From Roseomonas genomospecies 6 (GTDB lineage: Bacteria > Pseudomonadota > Alphaproteobacteria > Azospirillales > Azospirillaceae): 64,000 nucleotides of DNA. Below are positions 26,370 through 35,861 of the stretch, in pieces; the stretch's first letter is position 1, and each line of letters opens with the position of its first letter. Location: assembly GCF_008365375.1 (NCBI RefSeq), contig NZ_QOKW01000014.1, positions 1-64,000 on the forward strand. The letters are read 5' to 3'. The notes under the pieces were generated by a model. That model worked only from the letters and a program-made list of their open reading frames with translations, was not told the origin of the DNA and did not search any database. The position numbers were made by a program, and so were the translations under genes.

Positions 26370-27506
26370 ATGAGAAACGTGGTTCTGGGCGGCCTGCTGT
26401 TGACCGGCATCGCCGCGTCGGTTCCGGCGCAGGCGCAGGACACGGTCAGGATCGGGCTGGTTCAGCCGCTGACCGGATCGGTCGCCTACAACGGCAAGTC
26501 CGTGGTGGAAGGCGCCCGGCTCGCCGTCGAGGAGATGAACGCCGCGGGGGGCGTCCTCGGCAAGAAGATCGAACTGATCGTCGAGGACGGCCAGTGCACC
26601 CCGGCCAACTCGGTCAACGCCGTCGAAAAGCTGGTGCAGAAGGACAAGGTCGTCACGCTGGTCGGCGCCTTCTGCAGCTCCGCCACCGCGGCGATCATGC
26701 CGGTGGCCCAGAAATACAAGCTGCCGCTGATCACCGGCGTGTCGTCGAAGGCCAGCCTGACGGAGCAGGGCAACCCCTACTTCTTCCGCGCCGCCGAGAC
26801 GGACGCGCTGATGGCGGAGGCCTTCGCCAAGATCCTCGCCAACGACCTGAAGCTGACCAAGGTCGCCTACATCGGCGTCAACGACGACTGGGGCCGCGGC
26901 GGGGTCGAGGAATTCTCCCGCGATCTGACGGCGCTGGGCGTCAAGACGGTGCTGACCGAGTATTTCGACCACGGCGCCACCGATTTCTTCACCCTTCTGA
27001 CCAAGCTGCGCGCCGCCAAGCCGGACGGCGTGTTCGTCGCCGCCGAGACGCAGGACGGCTCCATCCTGGTCAAGCAGATCCGCGAAATGGGGCTGGACAC
27101 CAAGGTGTTCGGCGTCGGCTCCTGGGCCACGGCGGACTTCATCAATCTGGCGGGCCCGGCAGCCGAGGGCATCCACGCCGCCGTCCCCTACGCCTCCAGC
27201 ATGGACACCCCGCGCAACCAGGGCTTCGTCCAGAAATACGAGGCGAAGTACGGCATCAAGCCGGGCAAGTACGGCGCCGCCGGCTACAACGCCCTGAACA
27301 TCGCCGGGCAGGCCATCGCGCGGGCCGGCGGGACCGACGCGGAGGCCATCCGGGCGTCGCTCGCCAAGACCAATTACGAGGCGCCGAACGGCGTCTACAA
27401 GTTCACCGACAAGGGCCAGGCCTACGGCTTCGACGCCGTGCTGGTGCGGATCGAGAAGGGCGAACCGAAGGTGATCGCCTCCACCCCGGTGGACGCGCCG
27501 CACTGA
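26370..27506 (+). CDS. Liv-type ABC transporter substrate-binding protein (second system)
   Basis: 378 residues. The start at 26370 is preceded by GGAGGGAGAG and gives a signal peptide ending PAQAQ (about 22-26), then DTVRIGLVQPLTGSVAYNG. The Peripla_BP_6 domain runs to the C-terminus, with GVLGKKIELIVEDGQCTP. It is followed by livH, M, G and F genes and then by the nicotinate genes on the same strand, so nicotinate or 6-hydroxynicotinate is the best guess for the ligand. Confidence 0.9.
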   Translation: MRNVVLGGLLLTGIAASVPAQAQDTVRIGLVQPLTGSVAYNGKSVVEGARLAVEEMNAAGGVLGKKIELIVEDGQCTPANSVNAVEKLVQKDKVVTLVGAFCSSATAAIMPVAQKYKLPLITGVSSKASLTEQGNPYFFRAAETDALMAEAFAKILANDLKLTKVAYIGVNDDWGRGGVEEFSRDLTALGVKTVLTEYFDHGATDFFTLLTKLRAAKPDGVFVAAETQDGSILVKQIREMGLDTKVFGVGSWATADFINLAGPAAEGIHAAVPYASSMDTPRNQGFVQKYEAKYGIKPGKYGAAGYNALNIAGQAIARAGGTDAEAIRASLAKTNYEAPNGVYKFTDKGQAYGFDAVLVRIEKGEPKVIASTPVDAPH

Positions 27507-27604
27507 CCGGCGGGCGCGCCGCGGGGATGCCGTGACGGCACCGTTCCCGCGGCGCACACCGATCCAACGCACGGTTCGTGCGGGCCTGCTTTTGCGAGAA
27601 CGTC

Positions 27605-28477
27605 ATGGATCTCTTTCCGCAGTTCCTGGCCAACGGGCTGGTGATGGGCGTGTTCTACGCGCTCTCCGCCCTTGGGCTGACGCTGATCTTCGGCCTGATG
27701 CGCGTGGTCAACTTCGCCCATGGCGAATTCTACATGCTGGGCGGGGTCAGCGGCTGGTTCGTCACCAATCACCTGGGCCTCGATTTCTTCAGCGGCCTGA
27801 TCGTGGTCGCCGCCTCGATGGCCGCCGTCGGCTGGCTGGTCGACCGCTTCCTGATCGAGCGAGTGCGCGGCCAGGGTGAGGAGCCGGGCATCCTGCTGAC
27901 CATTGGCCTGTCGATCTTCCTGGTCAACGGCACGCTCCTGCTGGTCGGCCCGGCGCCCATGAAGGTGGCCGGCGCGATGGCCGAAGGGCCGCTGTTCTTC
28001 GGCCCGATCGCGGTGACCAAGCTGCGTCTGCTCGCCGTGGCGGTCGGCATCGCGCTGATCGTCGGCGCCCATCTGCTGATCCGCCGGACCCGGCTGGGGG
28101 CGGCGATGCGCGCCACCTTCCAGGACCCGATGGCGGCCAGCCTCGCCGGCATCCGCACCGGCCACGTCTACGCCGCCACCTTCGCGCTGGGCTGCACGCT
28201 GGCCGCCCTGTCGGGGATGCTGCTGGCCTCCATCTACTCCGCCCAGGCGTCGGTCGGCGGGCTGATCAGCCTGAAGAGCTTCGTCGTGGTGATCCTCGGC
28301 GGCATGGGCAGCTTCGCGGGCGCCATCGCCGGGGGCCTTCTGCTGGGCGTCGCGGAGGCGATGTGGGGCGGCTACGTTTCCATGGGCATGGTGGACGTCA
28401 TCGGCTTCGTCCTGGTCATCCTGATCCTGCTGTTCCGGCCCCAGGGGCTGTTCTCGATCCGCACGGAAAGGGCCTGA
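27605..28477 (+). CDS. livH: Liv-type permease LivH (second system)
   Basis: 290 residues. The start at 27605 (MDLFPQFLANG) is preferred to an upstream codon because it fits the family N-terminus. Marks: LGLTLIFGLMRVVNFAHGE, GAAMRATFQDPMAASLAGI, VILGGMGSFAGA. About eight membrane helices. The stop is one base before the livM start. Confidence 0.9.
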   Translation: MDLFPQFLANGLVMGVFYALSALGLTLIFGLMRVVNFAHGEFYMLGGVSGWFVTNHLGLDFFSGLIVVAASMAAVGWLVDRFLIERVRGQGEEPGILLTIGLSIFLVNGTLLLVGPAPMKVAGAMAEGPLFFGPIAVTKLRLLAVAVGIALIVGAHLLIRRTRLGAAMRATFQDPMAASLAGIRTGHVYAATFALGCTLAALSGMLLASIYSAQASVGGLISLKSFVVVILGGMGSFAGAIAGGLLLGVAEAMWGGYVSMGMVDVIGFVLVILILLFRPQGLFSIRTERA

Positions 28478-28478
28478 C

Positions 28479-29450
28479 ATGACCCTGGAACGCAACATCC
28501 TCCTGGCCTTTCTGGCGGGGGCGGCGCTTCTGCCCTTCGCGGTGTCGGACCAGTACATCCTGCACCTCGCCATCATGGCGCTGTTCTACGCGGTGCTGGC
28601 GAGCAGCCTCAATCTGGTGGTCGGCTATGTCGGCGAATTCTCGCTGGGCCACACCGCCTTCCTCGGCACCGGGGCCTACACGGCGGCGCTGCTGTCCACC
28701 CAGGCGGGGATGCCGATGTGGGTGACGATCCCGCTGGCCGGGCTGGTCTCCGCCGTCTTCGGCTTCGCCATCGGGGCGATCACGCTGCGCCTGCAAGGCC
28801 CCTATTTCGTGATCGTCACCCTGTCCTTCGCCGAGGTGTTGCGCATTGTCGCCAACAACTGGATCGCGGTGACCAACGGCCCGATGGGTCTGGCGGGCGT
28901 CGGCCAGAACCTGTTCGGGGACGTGGCCGTCACAGACAAGGCCGGCTTCTTCCTGATCGTGCTCGGCATCGCCGCGGTGGCGCTCTACCTCTCCTACCGC
29001 TTCGTCTATTCGAACGCCGGGCGGGCGGCGGTGGCGGTGCGCGAGAACCGCTACGTGGCGCAGTCCATCGGCGTCGATCCCTTCGGAACGGCGATGCAGG
29101 CCTTCGTCCTGGGCGCCTTCCTGGCCGGTTTGGCCGGGGGCTTCTACGCCCACTACATCTCCTTCGTCGGGCCGGAGGTGTTCCGCTTCGCCTTCATGGC
29201 GACGATGATCATCATGGTGCTTCTGGGCGGCAAGGGCACGCTGATCGGCCCGCTGGCCGGCGCGGTGATCGTGACGGTGCTGGAGGAGTATCTGCGCGAG
29301 GTGCAGGAACTCCGCCTCACCCTGTTCGGGCTGATCGTCATGGCCATCGTCCTGTTCCTGCCCAACGGCCTGATGGGCTTTATCGCCCTGCGCCGCGAGC
29401 AGCAGGCCGCCAAGCCGACCCTCAACGCCGCGAAGGAGCGCACCGTATGA
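28479..29450 (+). CDS. livM: Liv-type permease LivM (second system)
   Basis: 323 residues with nine or ten hydrophobic segments. Marks: LNLVVGYVGEFSLGHTAFLG, RLQGPYFVIVTLSFAEVLR, VRENRYVAQSIGVD and LGGKGTLIGPLAG. It overlaps livG by four bases. Confidence 0.92.
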   Translation: MTLERNILLAFLAGAALLPFAVSDQYILHLAIMALFYAVLASSLNLVVGYVGEFSLGHTAFLGTGAYTAALLSTQAGMPMWVTIPLAGLVSAVFGFAIGAITLRLQGPYFVIVTLSFAEVLRIVANNWIAVTNGPMGLAGVGQNLFGDVAVTDKAGFFLIVLGIAAVALYLSYRFVYSNAGRAAVAVRENRYVAQSIGVDPFGTAMQAFVLGAFLAGLAGGFYAHYISFVGPEVFRFAFMATMIIMVLLGGKGTLIGPLAGAVIVTVLEEYLREVQELRLTLFGLIVMAIVLFLPNGLMGFIALRREQQAAKPTLNAAKERTV

Positions 29451-30259
29451 CGGCGACCACCGAGCCGACCACCGAGCCGACCGTCAACCGGCAGCCGCTT
29501 CTGCGCGCCGACGATCTGACCATGACCTTCGGCGGCATCACGGCGGTGAAGGACTTCAGCTTCCACATCGAGCCTGGCGAGATCGTCGGCCTGATCGGCC
29601 CCAACGGCGCCGGCAAGACGACCTGCTTCAACATGCTGACCGGCTTCTACGCGCCCAGCAACGGGCGGGTCCGCTTCAAGGGGCAGGACATCACCAACCG
29701 CAAGCCCCACGCCATCGCCCGGCTCGGCCTCGTGCGCAGCTTCCAGAAGACCAACGTCATGAAGCGGCTGACGGTCTTCGAAAATGTGCTGACCGGCCAT
29801 TACATGGCGAGCCGCCAATCCCTTCTCGCCACCTTCTTCCCCGGCGAGGCGGTCCGCCGCGCCGAGCGGGAAGCGCGGGAGAGCGCCGCGGCCATCGTCG
29901 AGATGATGGGCTTGGCCCAGCGCATGAACGCCTCGGCGCATCTTCTGTCCTGCGGCGAGCTGCGCCTTCTGGAGGTCGCGGTGGCGCTGGCCGCCAAGCC
30001 CAGCCTGCTGATGCTCGACGAGCCCGCCGCCGGGCTGAACAGCCACGAGGCCGGGACCTTCGGCGCGGTGCTGAAGACGCTGATCGGGCGCAGCATCGAC
30101 GCGCTGTTGATCGTGGAGCACAACATGGATCTGGTCATGGCGGTGTCCGACCGGATCGTCGTCCTCAACTTCGGCCGCAAGCTGGCCGAGGGCCGGCCCG
30201 CCGAGATCATTGAGAACCGGCAGGTCGCCGAAGCCTATCTCGGAAAGGCCGCCGCATGA
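29447..30259 (+). CDS. livG: Liv-type ATPase LivG (second system)
   Basis: 270 residues. A Thr/Glu/Pro-rich N-terminal tail with a repeated TTEPT, then the ATPase: Walker A GPNGAGKTT, LivG loop RSFQKTNVMKRLTVFENV, signature LSCGELRLL, Walker B LLMLDEPAAGLN, switch His IVEHNM. Starts within the livM stop (ATGA) and overlaps livF likewise. Confidence 0.92.
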   Translation: MTATTEPTTEPTVNRQPLLRADDLTMTFGGITAVKDFSFHIEPGEIVGLIGPNGAGKTTCFNMLTGFYAPSNGRVRFKGQDITNRKPHAIARLGLVRSFQKTNVMKRLTVFENVLTGHYMASRQSLLATFFPGEAVRRAEREARESAAAIVEMMGLAQRMNASAHLLSCGELRLLEVAVALAAKPSLLMLDEPAAGLNSHEAGTFGAVLKTLIGRSIDALLIVEHNMDLVMAVSDRIVVLNFGRKLAEGRPAEIIENRQVAEAYLGKAAA

Positions 30260-31020
30260 CGCTGCTCTCCGAATCCCCCTCCCTCTCCACCATGGCCCAG
30301 CCCGGCGCCGCGCCGGTCCTCGCCGTGGACGGGCTGCACGTCGCCTACGGCTCCACCGCGGCGCTGCACGGCGTGTCGCTGGACGTGCGGGCCGGCGAGA
30401 CGGTCGCCCTGATCGGGGCCAACGGTGCGGGCAAGAGCACCATCCTGCGGGCCATCTCCGGTCTGCTGAAGGCGCGCTCCGGCACCATCCTGTGGAACGG
30501 CAAGTCCATCGCGAACCTGCCCGCCGACCGCATCGTCGCCGCCGGCATCGCCCATTGCCCGGAGGAACGGCACGTCTGGCCGAACATGACGGTGCAGGAG
30601 AACATCGCGCTCGGCGCCTATCTCTGCCGCTCGCGCGAGGAGGTGCAGCGGCGCGTCGGCATGGCCTTCCACCGCTTCCCCCGCCTGCGCGAGCGGTCGC
30701 GCCAGATGGCCGGGACGCTCAGCGGTGGCGAACAGCAGATGCTCGCCATTGCCCGCGCGCTGATGTCGGAGCCGCGGCTGCTGATGCTGGACGAGCCCAG
30801 CCTCGGCCTCAGCCCGAAGATGGCCGACGAGGTGTTCGACGTGGTGCGCTCCGTCAACGCCCACGGCGTGACCGTTCTGCTGGTGGAGCAGAACATCCAC
30901 AACGCGCTGGGCGTCGCCAGCCGCGCCTATGTGGTCAAGACGGGCCGCATCACCGCCAGCCGCCCCTCGGCGGAACTGCGCGGCGATCCCGACCTGCTGC
31001 GCGCCTATCTGGGCGGCTGA
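30256..31020 (+). CDS. livF: Liv-type ATPase LivF (second system)
   Basis: 254 residues, with an N-terminal extension of about 20 residues. Walker A GANGAGKST, signature LSGGEQQML, Walker B LLMLDEPSLGLSP, LVEQNI and the C-terminal AYLGG. Last gene of the importer, 83 bases before nicC. Confidence 0.92.
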   Translation: MTLLSESPSLSTMAQPGAAPVLAVDGLHVAYGSTAALHGVSLDVRAGETVALIGANGAGKSTILRAISGLLKARSGTILWNGKSIANLPADRIVAAGIAHCPEERHVWPNMTVQENIALGAYLCRSREEVQRRVGMAFHRFPRLRERSRQMAGTLSGGEQQMLAIARALMSEPRLLMLDEPSLGLSPKMADEVFDVVRSVNAHGVTVLLVEQNIHNALGVASRAYVVKTGRITASRPSAELRGDPDLLRAYLGG

Positions 31021-31048
31021 AGCAGCCATCGGGCAACCGTCGCGGCAT

Positions 31049-31077
31049 CAATAATTAAACGAACGACCGAACAATTC
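31049..31077. promoter_or_regulatory. AT-rich operator/promoter candidate before nicC
   Basis: A short AT-rich segment, AATAATTAAACGAACGACC followed by GAACAATT, breaks the GC-rich context just upstream of the nicC ribosome binding site. Its core TTAAACGAACGA resembles half of the perfect palindrome at 25687. The TetR protein at 35862 is a candidate ligand-dependent repressor. Confidence 0.35.
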
Positions 31078-31103
31078 CGGTCGCCGTCCTTCAGGAGGCA
31101 AGA

Positions 31104-32327
31104 GTGCGAACCAACATGCGAATTGGCATCGTCGGCGGCGGCATCGGCGGCGTCGCGCTGGCCGGCAGCCTGCTCCAGCGCGGCTTCGAGGTCCGCCTGT
31201 TCGAGCGGGCGCCGGGCTTCGGCGAGATCGGCGCCGGCATCCAGATGACGCCGAACGCGGTGAAGGTCATCAAATCGCTGGGTCTGCTCGACAAGATGCT
31301 GGCCGCCGGCTTCCTGCCGCAGTCGCTGGTCGGGCGCAATTGGCGCAGCGGGCGGGAGAGCTTCCGCACGCCGCTGATCGAGACCTGCCCGGTGCTCTAC
31401 GACGCGCCCTTCATCCACATCCACCGGGCCGACCTGCACGCCATCCTCGCCTCGCTGGTTCCGGAGAGCATCGCCCGGTTCGGGGTGAGCTGCACAGGCG
31501 TCCGCCAGGACAAGAGCACGGCGGTCGCCAGCTTCAGCGACGGCAGCGAGTTCGAGGCCGACCTGATCGTCGGCGCGGACGGCGTGCGCTCCGTCGTGCG
31601 CTCCGCCCTGTTCGGGCCGGAGGCGCCGCGCTTCACCGGCCACATGTGCTACCGCGCCGTGGTGCCGACCGGCGGCGTGGTGGATTACGTCAGCCCCGAC
31701 GCCTCCTTCTGGTTCGGGCCGCACAGCCACGTCGTGACCTACTACGTGCGCGGCGGCACGGCGGTGAACATCGTGGCCGTCGCCGAAACCAAGGAGTGGG
31801 TGGAGGAGTCCTGGAACGCCCCCAGCAGCAAGGAGGAGATGCTGGGCGCCTTCCGCGGCTGGCACCGCAACGTGGAGACGCTCTTCAGCAAGGTGGATCA
31901 GGTCTACAAATGGGGCCTGTTCGACCGCGACCCGATGACGGGCTGGTCGAAGGGCCGCATCACGCTGATGGGCGACGCAGCACACCCCATGCTGCCCTTC
32001 CTCTCGCAGGGGGCGGCGATGGCGATCGAGGACGCCTATGTGCTGGCCGAATCCCTGAAGGGACACGGGAGCGACGTGGCCTCGGCGCTGCGCGACTACG
32101 AGGCGGAGCGGCTTCCGCGCACCAGCCGCGTCCAGCTTGAGGCGCGGGAGCGCGGGCGGACCTACCACCTGCCCTCCCCGCTGGCCCAGGCGAAGCGCGA
32201 CTTCATGTACTGGCTGCGCGGCCTCTTCAACCCGCAGGCCACCGGCATCCAGGCCAACTGGGTCTACCAGTACGACGCCCGCGCCTTCCGGCCCTCCGTC
32301 GGTTCGAAGTCCGAACTGGCCGCTTAA
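31104..32327 (+). CDS. nicC: 6-hydroxynicotinate 3-monooxygenase
   Basis: 407 residues. A flavin monooxygenase that decarboxylates and hydroxylates 6-hydroxynicotinate to 2,5-dihydroxypyridine. FAD-binding GGGIGGVALAG at the N-terminus, then DLIVGADGVRSVVR (about 160) and GDAAHPMLPFLSQGAAMAIED (about 290). Starts with GTG at 31104, with AGGAGG five bases upstream; an ATG four codons later is possible. The following genes encode every remaining step to fumarate, which fixes the assignment. Confidence 0.92.
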   Translation: MRTNMRIGIVGGGIGGVALAGSLLQRGFEVRLFERAPGFGEIGAGIQMTPNAVKVIKSLGLLDKMLAAGFLPQSLVGRNWRSGRESFRTPLIETCPVLYDAPFIHIHRADLHAILASLVPESIARFGVSCTGVRQDKSTAVASFSDGSEFEADLIVGADGVRSVVRSALFGPEAPRFTGHMCYRAVVPTGGVVDYVSPDASFWFGPHSHVVTYYVRGGTAVNIVAVAETKEWVEESWNAPSSKEEMLGAFRGWHRNVETLFSKVDQVYKWGLFDRDPMTGWSKGRITLMGDAAHPMLPFLSQGAAMAIEDAYVLAESLKGHGSDVASALRDYEAERLPRTSRVQLEARERGRTYHLPSPLAQAKRDFMYWLRGLFNPQATGIQANWVYQYDARAFRPSVGSKSELAA

Positions 32328-32349
32328 AGTCCTGTGATGTGAAGTGGGG

Positions 32350-32466
32350 TTCACCACGAAGACACGAAGGACACAAAGATGATCACAAAGACGTCTGCTC
32401 TGCTTGGGCAGGCATCTGTCTCAAAATCCTCTTTGTGAAATTCTTTGTGTCTTCGTGCCTTCGTGT
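32350..32466. repeat. family B inverted repeat
   Basis: Left arm TTCACCACGAAGACACGAAGG and right arm TTTGTGTCTTCGTGCCTTCG, with inner arms CACAAAGATGATCACAAAG and CTTTGTGAAATTC. Second copy of the element at 7532-7657. It sits between nicC and nicE within the nic gene run. Confidence 0.85.
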
Positions 32467-32519
32467 TGACCCGCCTCCCCCCGCGACACTTCCCCGGCCC
32501 GCCATCCGAAAGAACGACC

Positions 32520-33275
32520 ATGAACAGCAAGACCTATCGCATCGGCCAGATCGTCCCCAGCTCCAACACGACCATGGAGACGGAAATCCCGGCGATGCTG
32601 ACCGCCCACGCGCTGGCGCACGGCACCCGCTTCACCTTCCATTCCAGCCGCATGCGCATGAAGACGGTGAAGAAGGAGGAACTCGCCGCCATGGACGCCG
32701 AGTCCGACCGCTGCGCGCTGGAGCTGTCGGACGCCCGCGTCGATGTGCTGGGCTACGCCTGCCTCGTCGCCATCATGAGCATGGGCAAGGGCTACCACCG
32801 CGTCTCGCAGGAGCGGCTGCACGGGCGCACCGTGGAAAACGGCGGGGCCGCCCCGGTCATCACCAGCGCGGGCGCGCTCGTCGATGGGCTGCATGTGCTG
32901 GGCGCGAAGCGGATCGCCCTGGTCGCCCCCTACATGAAGCCGCTGGCCCAGCTCGTCGTCGATTACATCGAGCATGAGGGCGTGCAGGTCGTCGATTGGC
33001 GGGCGCTGGAGATCCCCGACAATCTGGAGGTCGGGCGCCACGACCCGTCCCGCCTGCCGGGGATCGTCGCGGGCCTGGACACCGCCGGGGTGGACGCCGT
33101 GGTGCTGTCGGCCTGCGTCCAGATGCCGTCGCTGCCCGCCATCGCGCAGGTCGAGGCGATGACCGGCAAGCCGGTGCTGAGCGCCGCCGTCGCCACCACC
33201 TACGCCAAGCTGAAGGCGCTGAACCTGCCGACGCGCGTTCCGGGGGCCGGCGCCCTGCTCTCCGGCGCCTACTGA
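32520..33275 (+). CDS. nicE: maleate isomerase
   Basis: 251 residues, Asp/Glu racemase superfamily. It isomerises maleate to fumarate, the last step of the pathway. The two catalytic Cys are C81 in LGYACLVA and C199 in VVLSACVQMPS, matching the maleate isomerase pair. Start at 32520, in the gap left by a family B repeat. Followed 12 bases later by nicD. Confidence 0.92.
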   Translation: MNSKTYRIGQIVPSSNTTMETEIPAMLTAHALAHGTRFTFHSSRMRMKTVKKEELAAMDAESDRCALELSDARVDVLGYACLVAIMSMGKGYHRVSQERLHGRTVENGGAAPVITSAGALVDGLHVLGAKRIALVAPYMKPLAQLVVDYIEHEGVQVVDWRALEIPDNLEVGRHDPSRLPGIVAGLDTAGVDAVVLSACVQMPSLPAIAQVEAMTGKPVLSAAVATTYAKLKALNLPTRVPGAGALLSGAY

Positions 33276-33287
33276 GCGGGGGATGCG

Positions 33288-34097
33288 ATGACCAGCAGCA
33301 CCTACCGCTACGGCGCGAACATCCGCGCCAACGGCATCCGCCAGCATTACCTGCGCTACGGCGGCCAAGGGCGTCCCGTGGTGATCGTGCCCGGCATCAC
33401 CAGCCCCGCCGTCACCTGGGGCTTCGTGGCGGAGCGCTTCGGGCGCAACTTCGACACCTACGTGCTCGACGTGCGCGGGCGCGGCCTGTCGGAGGCGTCG
33501 GACGCGCTCGACTACGGGCTGGACGCCATGGCCGCCGACGTGACGGCTTTCGCCGAGGCGCTGGGCCTGCGCGACTACGCGCTGGTCGGCCACTCCATGG
33601 GCGCACGCATCGGCCTGCGCGCGGTCAGCCGCCATGGCGCCGCCCCGGCGCGGCTGGTCATGGTCGATCCGCCGGTCTCCGGGCCGGGCCGCCGTCCCTA
33701 CCCGGCGCAGCTTCCCTGGTACGTGGACTCCATCCGCCTCATGCGGGAGGGCGCGGACCTGGAGGCGATGCGGCCCTTCTGCCCGACCTGGACGGAGGAG
33801 CAGCTCCGCCTGCGCGCCGAATGGCTGCACACCTGCGACGAGCGGGCCATCGTCACCGCCTTCAACGACTTCCAGACCGACGACATCCACGCCGACTTCC
33901 CGCGCATCCCCTGCCCCGCCCTGCTGATCGCCGCCGGGCGCGGCGACGTGATCCGGCCCGAGGAGGAGGCGGAGATCCGCAGCCTCCAGCCCGAGCTGGC
34001 CGTCACCCGCGTCGAGGGAGCCGGGCACATGATCCCCTGGGACGACGAAGAGGGCTTCTACCGCGCCTTCGGCACGTTCCTCGGCACCGCCGTCTGA
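33288..34097 (+). CDS. nicD: N-formylmaleamate deformylase
   Basis: 269 residues, alpha/beta hydrolase. It removes formate from N-formylmaleamate to give maleamate. Catalytic triad by position: S103 in VGHSMGAR, D127 in MVDPPV and H247 in GAGHMIPW, the same spacing as P. putida NicD. No signal peptide. Between nicE and nicX. Confidence 0.92.
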   Translation: MTSSTYRYGANIRANGIRQHYLRYGGQGRPVVIVPGITSPAVTWGFVAERFGRNFDTYVLDVRGRGLSEASDALDYGLDAMAADVTAFAEALGLRDYALVGHSMGARIGLRAVSRHGAAPARLVMVDPPVSGPGRRPYPAQLPWYVDSIRLMREGADLEAMRPFCPTWTEEQLRLRAEWLHTCDERAIVTAFNDFQTDDIHADFPRIPCPALLIAAGRGDVIRPEEEAEIRSLQPELAVTRVEGAGHMIPWDDEEGFYRAFGTFLGTAV

Positions 34098-34124
34098 CCG
34101 CCCATCCGGAAAGGGACACGCATC

Positions 34125-35171
34125 ATGCCCGTCAGTGACGCCGATATGGTCCGCGCCTGGACCCATGTTCTGACCCTGTCGAAGCTGAAGCCGCAGGAGG
34201 TGGTCACCGTCCTGACCAGCGACGGCACCCACCCGCAAACCCTGCGCACCGCCCTGATCGCCGCCTCCAACCTGGGCGCGCGCGTCAACCGGCTGGACCT
34301 GCCGCCGGTGAACGCGGAGCACGCCCACAGCCGCGACAGCCTCGCCTATCTCGGCACCACCCCGCTGACCGGCAACCGCGCCGCCATGGCCGCGCTGAAG
34401 GAAAGCGATCTGGTGCTGGACCTGATGACCCTCCTCTTCTCGCCGGAGCAGATGGAGATCCTGGAGAGCGGCACGAAAATTTTGCTGGCCGTCGAACCGC
34501 CGGAGGTTCTCGTCCGCCTGCTGCCCAGCCTGGAAGACAAGGTGACCGTCGGCGAGGCCACGGCGCTGCTGAAGGCGGCGAAGGAGATGCACGTCACCTC
34601 GCGGGCCGGCACCGACCTGCGCCTGCCCATCGGGGAGTTCCCCACGGTGCAGGAGTACGGCTTCGTCGACGAGCCGGGGCGTTGGGACCATTGGCCGAGC
34701 GGCTTCGGCTTCACCTTCCCCAACGAGGGGCAGGCGAGCGGGCGGATCGTGCTCGACAAGGGCGATATCCTCTTGCCGATGAAGTCCTACCTGACCTCCC
34801 AGATCGAAATGACAGTGGAGAGGGGCTACGTCACCGCCATCACCGGCGGTTTGGACGCCGACCTGCTGAACGACTACATGGACGCCTTCGCCGACCCGGA
34901 GGCCTACGCCATCTCCCACATCGGCTGGGGCACGCAGAAACGGGCGCGCTGGTCCACGCTCGGCCTCTACGACCGGGAGCAGACGCTGGGCATGGACGCG
35001 CGGGCCTTCGCCGGGAACTTCCTCTTCTCGCTCGGCCCCAACAACGAGGCGGGCGGGTCGCGCACCACCGCCTGCCACATCGACATCCCCATGCGGAACT
35101 GCACCGTCCGGCTGGACGGGCGCGACGTCGTCCGCGAGGGCAAGCTGCTGGCCGGAAAGGAACTGGCATGA
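34125..35171 (+). CDS. nicX: 2,5-dihydroxypyridine 5,6-dioxygenase
   Basis: 348 residues. An Fe(II) dioxygenase that opens the ring of 2,5-dihydroxypyridine to N-formylmaleamate. The metal ligands fall at H265 (ISHIGWG), H318 and D320 (CHIDIP), exactly the numbering known for NicX. Start at 34125 with AAGGGA upstream. The stop overlaps the nicF start by four bases. Confidence 0.95.
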   Translation: MPVSDADMVRAWTHVLTLSKLKPQEVVTVLTSDGTHPQTLRTALIAASNLGARVNRLDLPPVNAEHAHSRDSLAYLGTTPLTGNRAAMAALKESDLVLDLMTLLFSPEQMEILESGTKILLAVEPPEVLVRLLPSLEDKVTVGEATALLKAAKEMHVTSRAGTDLRLPIGEFPTVQEYGFVDEPGRWDHWPSGFGFTFPNEGQASGRIVLDKGDILLPMKSYLTSQIEMTVERGYVTAITGGLDADLLNDYMDAFADPEAYAISHIGWGTQKRARWSTLGLYDREQTLGMDARAFAGNFLFSLGPNNEAGGSRTTACHIDIPMRNCTVRLDGRDVVREGKLLAGKELA

Positions 35172-35782
35172 GTGTTTCGGAACAGGCCGTCTACGAGCGG
35201 CAGGGCTTCGGCCAAGCGCTGGGCATCCAGGGCCGGATCGGGCTGCTGATCGTCGACTTCGTCAACGGCTTCGCCGACCCGGCGGTCTTCGGCGGCGGCA
35301 ACATCGCGCCGGCCATCGCCCGCACGGCTGAGGTGTTGGAAAAGGCCCGCGCCATGGGCTGGACGGTCGCCCACAGCCGCATCGTCTATGCCGAGGACGG
35401 GTCGGACAGGAACGTCTTCTCCATCAAGGTGCCCGGCATGCAGACTCTGACGGAACACGCCCCCATCAGCGCCATCGTGCCGGAGCTGACTCCGGCGCCG
35501 GGGGAGCTGGTGGTGCGCAAGACGGTACCGTCGGCCTTTTTCGGGACCGGGCTGGCGCCGTGGTTGACACAGCGCGGCGTCGAGACTCTCTTGATCGCCG
35601 GAGCGACGACGAGCGGCTGCGTGCGGGCCAGCGTGGTGGACGCCATGTGCCACGGCTTCCGCCCGGTCGTCATGGCCGATTGCGTGGGCGACCGCGCCCT
35701 GGCGCCGCACGAGGCCAACCTGTTCGACATCGGCCAGAAATACGGCGACGTGATTCCGGCGGAGCGCATTCTCGCCTTGTGA
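35168..35782 (+). CDS. nicF: maleamate amidohydrolase
   Basis: 204 residues, isochorismatase-like cysteine hydrolase that converts maleamate to maleate and ammonia. Catalytic residues D30 (LLIVDFVNGF), K118 (VRKTVPSAF) and C151 (TSGCVRAS) are all present. Start overlaps nicX (ATGA). Last enzyme gene of the nic run. Confidence 0.93.
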   Translation: MSVSEQAVYERQGFGQALGIQGRIGLLIVDFVNGFADPAVFGGGNIAPAIARTAEVLEKARAMGWTVAHSRIVYAEDGSDRNVFSIKVPGMQTLTEHAPISAIVPELTPAPGELVVRKTVPSAFFGTGLAPWLTQRGVETLLIAGATTSGCVRASVVDAMCHGFRPVVMADCVGDRALAPHEANLFDIGQKYGDVIPAERILAL

Positions 35783-35861
35783 GATGCCGTCAGGGTTGAA
35801 AAGAGGATCGGGCGTTGCACCATGTTAGACTTTCCATCCGAAGTGTGCCGCCGGGAGTGAG

